Source of the DNA: JBFWMG01 sp050251715
GTDB lineage: Bacteria > Desulfobacterota > Desulfovibrionia > Desulfovibrionales > Desulfovibrionaceae
Length of the DNA: 64,000 nt
NCBI GenBank assembly: GCA_050251715.1
Contig: JBFWMG010000015.1
Coordinates: 13,076-77,075, forward strand
Direction of reading: 5' to 3'
Program-made: the position numbers and the translations under genes
Notes under the pieces: generated by a model
Database searches by the model: none
What the model was told of the DNA's origin: nothing
Seen by the model: the letters and a program-made list of their open reading frames with translations, nothing else
Shown here: positions 59,366 to 64,000 of the stretch, piece by piece
Layout: every line of letters starts with the position of its first letter
How positions within the stretch are numbered: position 1 is the first letter of the stretch

Positions 59366-60623
59366 CCAGTTCGGCAGGGTGGCGTCCCGGCTCGGCATCG
59401 AGCGCGGGGCGGACATGTTTCTGACCGGCCAGGGGTTTGACGGCGAGAACCGCCAGATCATCGGCGTGGATCCCTGCGCCGAACTCATTGTCACCGCGTC
59501 CACGGACAAGGCGGCGCTGCGCGCCTTTGCCTTTGGCACGCCCGGTCCGGCGCTGGGTTTCTTGAGCTATGGCTACGGCCTGGCCCTGCGCGGCGTGGCC
59601 ACGGCAAAACCCGCCGCCCTTCCCCTGGGCCATTTCAAGAAATACGAGGCGCTGGTGTGCTATGACAAGGCCGCCATGCGCCTGGACGTGTTCGCCGCCA
59701 CCCCGGCCAAGGCCGAGGCGCTGCTGGCCGTGATGCACGCGCCCGGCCCGGACATCGCCACGGATGGGCCGGACCAGGGCGGGCCGGACCAGGGCGGGCC
59801 GCGCCTGGGCACGCTGGCCGCGTCGCTGGACCACGACGGGTACGTGCGCGGCGTGGAGGCGGTGCGCGAGCGCATCCGCGACGGCCACACCTACCAGCTC
59901 AACCTGTCCATCCGTTTCGACGCGCCGTGCCGCGCGCTCACGCCCGCGCATTTTCTGCATTTGTGGCGCACGCGGCCCGCGCCCATGTACGCGTGGTTCG
60001 CCTCGGGCAACCGCCGCATCCTGTCCACCTCGCCGGAGCGGTTTCTCAAGGTGGAGCGCGGGCAGGTGCTGTCGCAGCCCATCAAGGGCACGCTGGCCTT
60101 TGAGAAATATTCGCCGCTGCTGGCGGGCACGCTGCGCCGCTCGGCCAAGGAGGACGCGGAGTTGTCCATGATCGTGGACCTGATCCGCAACGACGTGTCC
60201 GCCAACTGCGCCTTTGGCTCGGTGCGCGTGGAGGGGCACAAGTCGGTCATGGTGGTGGAGAACCTGCTTCAGATGTATTCCAACGTGCGCGGCGAGCTGC
60301 GCGAGGGCGCGGACTGCGTGGATCTGCTGCTGGACGCGTTTCCGGGCGGGTCGGTCACGGGTTGCCCCAAGCAGCGGTCCATGGAGATCATCGAGGCGCT
60401 GGAGCCGCACGCGCGCGACGTGTACTGCGGTTCCATGGTGGCGCTGTGGGACGAGCGGAACATGGATTCGAGCGTGGCCATCCGCACCGGCTGGTGGGAT
60501 GCGGACGCGAAGATGTTCCATTTCTATGCGGGCAGCGGCATCACGGTCGATTCCGACCCGGAGCGCGAATACGAGGAGACCATGGCCAAGGCGTCGAAAT
60601 TCCTGGAGATGGTGGGCGCATAG
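59331..60623 (+). CDS. pabB: aminodeoxychorismate synthase component I
   Basis: A 430-residue chorismate-binding enzyme. The catalytic PIKGTLAFEKYS lysine motif favours PabB over TrpE (which has Ala at that position). DLIRNDVSANC and GGSVTGCPKQRSMEIIEAL blocks and the TrpE-like fold are complete. It makes 4-amino-4-deoxychorismate with PabA. A repeat-filled gap of 416 bases separates it from pabC. Confidence 0.94.
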   Translation: MQRYFSAYAGPDQFGRVASRLGIERGADMFLTGQGFDGENRQIIGVDPCAELIVTASTDKAALRAFAFGTPGPALGFLSYGYGLALRGVATAKPAALPLGHFKKYEALVCYDKAAMRLDVFAATPAKAEALLAVMHAPGPDIATDGPDQGGPDQGGPRLGTLAASLDHDGYVRGVEAVRERIRDGHTYQLNLSIRFDAPCRALTPAHFLHLWRTRPAPMYAWFASGNRRILSTSPERFLKVERGQVLSQPIKGTLAFEKYSPLLAGTLRRSAKEDAELSMIVDLIRNDVSANCAFGSVRVEGHKSVMVVENLLQMYSNVRGELREGADCVDLLLDAFPGGSVTGCPKQRSMEIIEALEPHARDVYCGSMVALWDERNMDSSVAIRTGWWDADAKMFHFYAGSGITVDSDPEREYEETMAKASKFLEMVGA

Positions 60624-61039
60624 GCCGGGGGCGGAGCCGGAGTCGGGGGCTGGAGCCGGGGGCCGGAGTCGTAGCCGCGCCATATGGCGGGCCGGGTAAG
60701 GCAAACGCCGGAAGCCGCCGCGCGCCGGGGCGGGGCAGGCGGGGCGGGCCAGATGCGGCGGGCCAGATGCGGCGGGCCAGACTTGGCGGGCCGGGGCGGG
60801 ACGATGCGTGTTGGGGCGAGCCGGGCGGATCGGGCCTGACGCGGCGGACAAGGCGCGTCGGGTGCGATGCGTCGAGCCGGAGCGAGATGGGCCGTGGCCA
60901 GAAGGCCAAGATGCGGCGGGACGGGACGAGTCGAGCCTGGACGCGATGGGCCGTGGCCAGAAGGCCAAGATGCGGCGGGACGGGACGAGATGGGCCTGGA
61001 CACGGCGGGCAGGATGCGCCGGGGCAAGACGAGGTGGGC
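60624..61039 (+). repeat. minisatellite tract between pabB and pabC
   Basis: A non-coding GC-rich stretch of tandem repeats. A 59-base unit occurs at 60871-60929 and again from 60930, with a partial third (shared GATGGGCCGTGGCCAGAAGG). A shorter 14-base unit (GGGCCAGATGCGGC) is repeated near 60745-60790. One frame is open through the tract but reads Arg/Gly-rich low complexity, so I do not call a gene. Confidence 0.75.
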
Positions 61040-61855
61040 ATGATCTATTATTGGAAGGGCGGGTTTCACGAGGACCGGGTGGGGCTGGCCGTGGCGGGCG
61101 AGGCGTTCCGCTTTGGGTGCGGCTTTTTCAGCACGCTGCTGTATGACGGGGGCGTGCTGCATCGGCCCGGGGCGCACGTGGCGCGGCTGGCGGCAAGCCT
61201 CACGGCGCACGCTGTCCCGTTCGTGCGGCTGGACGCGGCGGGCCTGGAGGCGGTGGCGGCGCAGGTGCTGTCGCGCAACGGCCTGGCCGGGTCCACGGCG
61301 CGGGTGAACGTGTATTATCCCATCGAGGGCGCGGGACTTGGCGCGCCCGCGTCGCCAGGGGCTCTGGCGGCGATGGGGGCGACGGGGGCGACGGCGGCTC
61401 CGGTGGTCCCGGCTGCGTCAATCGTTCCGGCGGCTCCGTTGATCGCGGCCTACGCCTACACCCCGCCCCCTGCGGACAAGGTTTTTTCGCTGGCCGTAAG
61501 CCGTGGCCGCTACGCCTCCCCCGCGCACGAGCACAAGAGCATGAGCCGCATGCACCTGTGGCAGGAACAGCGCTGGGCCGAGGAGGCGGGTTTCGACCAG
61601 GCCTTGCTACTCGCGCCGGACGGCAGGATTCTGGAAACCACGACTTCGGCCTTCCTGGTTTCGGACGGCAACCGCTATTACACCCCCCGCCCCCAACACC
61701 GCCTTCCGTCCACGGCTGTGGCGGCATTGGCCGAGACCCATCCCGTGGTCGAGCGGGACATCATGCTTTCTGATCTCCCGTCCTATTCGCAGGCAGTTAT
61801 CGCCAACGCTCTTATCGGGTTGCGGGCTGTGGGGCGTGTAGAGAAAATAGGGTGA
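61040..61855 (+). CDS. pabC: 4-amino-4-deoxychorismate lyase (class IV aminotransferase fold)
   Basis: A 271-residue class IV PLP enzyme. The N-terminal YYWKGGFHED, catalytic-lysine block EHKSMSRMHLWQEQRWAEEA and GRILETTTSAFLVSDGNRYY are in order. An Ala/Pro-rich insert sits near residues 95-135. GAGGTG precedes ATG 61040. It releases pyruvate to give para-aminobenzoate. Its stop marks the edge of the AT-rich island. Confidence 0.88.
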   Translation: MIYYWKGGFHEDRVGLAVAGEAFRFGCGFFSTLLYDGGVLHRPGAHVARLAASLTAHAVPFVRLDAAGLEAVAAQVLSRNGLAGSTARVNVYYPIEGAGLGAPASPGALAAMGATGATAAPVVPAASIVPAAPLIAAYAYTPPPADKVFSLAVSRGRYASPAHEHKSMSRMHLWQEQRWAEEAGFDQALLLAPDGRILETTTSAFLVSDGNRYYTPRPQHRLPSTAVAALAETHPVVERDIMLSDLPSYSQAVIANALIGLRAVGRVEKIG

Positions 61856-61856
61856 G

Positions 61857-61882
61857 CAAGTTATTATACATTGTATAACTTG
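61857..61882. promoter_or_regulatory. AT-rich inverted repeat at island edge
   Basis: CAAGTTAT (61857-61864) and ATAACTTG (61875-61882) form perfect eight-base arms, starting two bases after the pabC stop. Could be a terminator, an operator or a trace of insertion; no T run is present. Confidence 0.4.
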
Positions 61883-61957
61883 TGAATATCATTAATATTA
61901 GGCATGCTTTTGTTTTGATCGGTGTCTGTTGCAAGCTACTTTACTCATATGGGGAAC

Positions 61958-61986
61958 TTGTTTTAGGTTGTGAAAAGTTATATAGT
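61958..61986 (+). promoter_or_regulatory. predicted promoter of the HEPN-like gene
   Basis: TTGTTT, then 17 bases, then TATAGT (five of six to the -10 consensus). GAGGT lies at 61994-61998, ahead of the ATG at 62005. Confidence 0.5.
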
Positions 61987-62004
61987 GTTATGTGAGGTAG
62001 ATCG

Positions 62005-62793
62005 ATGGAAATCAGATGCAAGTGCTTTCAAAGAGCCTTTTATCGGTTCATTAAAAAGTCAGAAGAAATTGATGCAGTGAAAAAATTGGCGCATAGCGGA
62101 ATCGTTAAGCAGGAGTCGATATTAAATGCGTTGCTTGTGCTTTATTCAGTTAGCGAAGATGAATTCGATGATATACAGAATGAGGAAGCAACTAAGAGGG
62201 TAGAGCAAGAGAATTGTTTGCTCGAACAATCAATGTGGATAATTAATAATAAGTTTCAACCCCTTTTGACGGCACTTTTTGTATCATTTTGGACTGCGTT
62301 TGAAGCGGCAGTCTGTGACGCAATTAAGGACTGGATCATGTATTGTCCTGGTGAGCACATCGAAATAGAGGAGCTTTCAAAAATTAAGATAGGAGCAGCA
62401 GCAACAATTCAAGGAAAAGAATATTCATCAAGTGCAATTACTGACAAAATATTAGAATCAGTAAAGCAGACAAACAAAATTGGTGCTGAAAGAGTTGAGT
62501 GCGCGCTAAGTTATATATCGCTATCTGGAAGAATCACTTCAGATACTAAAAAGGCTATTGCAGAAGCTCACCAGGTGAGGAATCTTATTCTGCATAAGTC
62601 ATGCATAGTTGATGAAAAGTTTAAAAAGCTAATACCTTGGACGGAGTATGAAATTGGCGAGAGGTACATGTTGACAAATGCCAAGTATATGTATTTTTAT
62701 GGCAATATATATAGTTATATTGTACAGCTCATACGGAGATTTGCTAAAAAAGCCAAGCAATGTGGCATGTCTGAGTACGTAGACATGGAGTGA
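62005..62793 (+). CDS. HEPN-like protein in an AT-rich island
   Basis: A 262-residue helical protein whose DNA is far more AT-rich than its neighbours. The segment around 92-112 (FVSFWTAFEAAVCDAIKDWI) and the RNLILH motif (R192-x4-H197) after a helix match the R-x4-6-H signature of HEPN domains, several of which are RNases in toxin or defence systems. No partner antitoxin gene is seen beside it. The family is inferred from motif and helical layout, so it could be another HEPN-like or unrelated protein. Promoter and ribosome site are good. Confidence 0.7.
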   Translation: MEIRCKCFQRAFYRFIKKSEEIDAVKKLAHSGIVKQESILNALLVLYSVSEDEFDDIQNEEATKRVEQENCLLEQSMWIINNKFQPLLTALFVSFWTAFEAAVCDAIKDWIMYCPGEHIEIEELSKIKIGAAATIQGKEYSSSAITDKILESVKQTNKIGAERVECALSYISLSGRITSDTKKAIAEAHQVRNLILHKSCIVDEKFKKLIPWTEYEIGERYMLTNAKYMYFYGNIYSYIVQLIRRFAKKAKQCGMSEYVDME

Positions 62794-63135
62794 TGCATTT
62801 CGTAAATCATAATATGTTTTGTTTGTAACAAATGCATCATGAATGACCATGCTACTACTATTAATGGTGCTGTGATAAATTTAATATAGCATGTTTGCAA
62901 AAAAAATAACAAGATAATATTTTCAAAAGAATGTTGCTTTTCTGATTTTTACTGTCTTGCTTTTCCCCGCTAGAAAATTTGTCAGATGGTTGATGGCACA
63001 TAGGATGTGAGTCACGTAATTATTAGAAGGCGTGACGCATTCATTGTTCATGTGCCTGATTACATGTCGCGTAGACGCCGCAAGGCCGTCGAAGACATGT
63101 AGGCGAACGTCCGCGAAGCGACGGCACACTCCGAC
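62794..63135. other. AT-rich gene-free stretch ending the island
   Basis: AT-rich to about 63030, then ordinary high GC. No credible gene or RNA seen. Confidence 0.5.
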
Positions 63136-63243
63136 CTATTTGATGCAGCGCAGGAACTGGTTGGTAAAGCCCGCTTTGTTGTCGTACCTGATGATGCCCT
63201 TGAGCATGGTGCCGTCCATGACCACGGTGGACAGGCCGTCCAT
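63136..63243 (-). pseudogene. possible 35-residue gene remnant or small peptide
   Basis: A short frame from ATG 63243 to TAG 63136, with non-low-complexity content (GTMLKGIIRYDNKAGFTNQF inside). No clear ribosome site. Its amino acid mix looks coding-like, so it may be the remains of a larger protein. I do not recognise it. Confidence 0.3.
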
Positions 63244-63298
63244 CACGCCGCACGCCCCGCGCCCATTGCCTCCCGCCCTTGACTCGCCCCCGCAAAGC

Positions 63299-63312
63299 GA
63301 ATACATGTATTC
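63299..63312. promoter_or_regulatory. palindromic operator upstream of the antitoxin gene
   Basis: GAATACATGTATTC is a perfect 14-base palindrome 18 bases before the antitoxin ATG. Ribbon-helix-helix antitoxins usually bind such sites to repress their own operon. Confidence 0.65.
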
Positions 63313-63330
63313 ACAACAAAGGAGCCCTCC

Positions 63331-63558
63331 ATGCCCACCTCTGTCCGACTGCCCGCAGAAGCGGAAGAACGGCTGGCCGCGCTGGCAGCGTCCACTGGCC
63401 GGTCCAAGGCCTATTATATTCGCGAGGCCATACTTGCGCATCTCGACGAGATGGAAGACATCTACCTTGCGGAGCAGGCGCGCGAGCGCGTGCGCCGGGG
63501 CGAGGAACGGACCTACTCCCTTGACGAGATAGAGACGCACCTTGGCCTGGCGGATTGA
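63331..63558 (+). CDS. RelB-like ribbon-helix-helix antitoxin
   Basis: A 75-residue protein. TSVRLPAEAEERLAALAAST then GRSKAYYIREAILAHL is the ribbon-helix-helix DNA-binding part; the C-terminal tail (ERTYSLDEIETHLGLAD) would wrap the toxin. AAGGAG precedes ATG 63331. It overlaps the toxin by 17 bases. Confidence 0.9.
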   Translation: MPTSVRLPAEAEERLAALAASTGRSKAYYIREAILAHLDEMEDIYLAEQARERVRRGEERTYSLDEIETHLGLAD

Positions 63559-63814
63559 GTTTGCCGACACGGCCCGCAAGGATTTGGCCAAACTCGACAA
63601 ACAGGCCCAGGCCCGCATCCTTCGCTTTTTGCGCGAACGCGTCGCGCCCAGCCAACATCCCACGGATTTCGCCGCGCCCCTCAAACGCGACCTGAGCGGC
63701 CTCTGGAAAATTCGGGTCGGCGACTATCGCCTCATCGTGGAAATCGTGGACGAGCAAGTGCTTGTTCTCGTCCTCAAGGTGGGCCACCGACGTCGCGTGT
63801 ACGGCGGCCACTGA
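63542..63814 (+). CDS. RelE/ParE-family toxin
   Basis: A 90-residue toxin-fold protein with WRIEFADTARKDLAKLDKQ at the start and LSGLWKIRVGDYRLIVEIVD then LVLKVGHRRRVYGGH at the end, the usual RelE layout. TTG 63542 is the start. Together with the antitoxin it forms a type II toxin-antitoxin pair, here next to the AT-rich island. Confidence 0.9.
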   Translation: MAWRIEFADTARKDLAKLDKQAQARILRFLRERVAPSQHPTDFAAPLKRDLSGLWKIRVGDYRLIVEIVDEQVLVLVLKVGHRRRVYGGH

Positions 63815-63916
63815 CGGTCCTCATCCTCCAAACGCGCCCCCTGTCCTGTTCCAGTGTCCCCTCCTCCCCCCGCCGGGCTCCCCAACTTACCCTCCCGTAT
63901 AATCCCTCCCCACCCC

Positions 63917-64000
63917 CTCCAGCAGTTTTTGGGGAAAGGGTTGAGAGAGGGGATGGGGGTCCGGGGGAAGGGGAGAGAGAAGGGAAAACCCCTTTTTATG
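63917..64000 (+). repeat. second copy of the polypurine hairpin repeat, cut by the window edge
   Basis: Matches 45270-45350 closely: CAGCAGTTTTTGGGGAAAGG, a purine run, then CCGGGGGAAGGGGAGAG and AAAACCCCTTTTTATG, where the window ends. The right arm would lie outside. It follows the toxin gene and a C-rich spacer (63815-63916). Confidence 0.85.

Overview
The window is high-GC DNA that reads as a chromosome segment of a sulfate-reducing Desulfovibrionales-like bacterium. The best marker is an intact dsrMKJOP membrane complex operon (33534-38520). Type II secretion, PglB-type oligosaccharyltransferase, MotAB and serine-phosphatase partner-switching genes fit the same group. No species can be named from sequence alone.

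Layout. 1-5826: end of an Mla lipid-transport operon (mlaF fragment, mlaE), a SPOR protein with argS, then fabD and rsmG divergently arranged, and a small acidic protein. 5827-23963: a type II secretion locus in two blocks, gspC-D-E-F and gspG-H-I-J-K-L-M-N. Between the blocks lie an STT3/PglB-like oligosaccharyltransferase, a convergent response regulator/histidine kinase pair, a small CPBP membrane protease and a lipoprotein with propeller-like repeats. 24229-32756: rlmH, a 285-bp structured intergenic element, a family-2 glycosyltransferase, a TsaC-like protein, a family-9 glycosyltransferase, a Nudix hydrolase and the glycogen genes glgA-glgB. 33534-39090: dsrP-O-J-K-M on the minus strand, preceded by an RsbRD-like sensor gene and a recognisable promoter. 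39479-45430: an FMN-dependent reductase, priA, a MerR-like coiled-coil protein, and long non-coding stretches full of repeats. 45431-57633: a minus-strand series of two flagellin-type glycosyltransferase genes, motB, motA, a FapA/DUF342 gene, an STAS/anti-sigma kinase/REC-PP2C module, dtd, queD and dnaE. 57940-61855: phoU, then the folate genes pabA-pabB-pabC on the plus strand. 61856-64000: an AT-rich island with a HEPN-like protein, then a RelB/RelE toxin-antitoxin pair and the first part of a repeated hairpin.

The functional themes are energy conservation from sulfite reduction (Dsr), protein export and envelope glycosylation (T2SS, PglB, GT2/GT9/CgeB), motility, and basic metabolism. Three non-coding repeat families stand out: a palindrome-rich 285-bp element, an ~85-bp hairpin repeat present twice, and a polypurine 38-bp-arm hairpin present twice. 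Local tandem duplications also occur, including a perfect 45-bp duplication inside gspI. A possible sigma-54-driven small RNA lies near 27631-27720.
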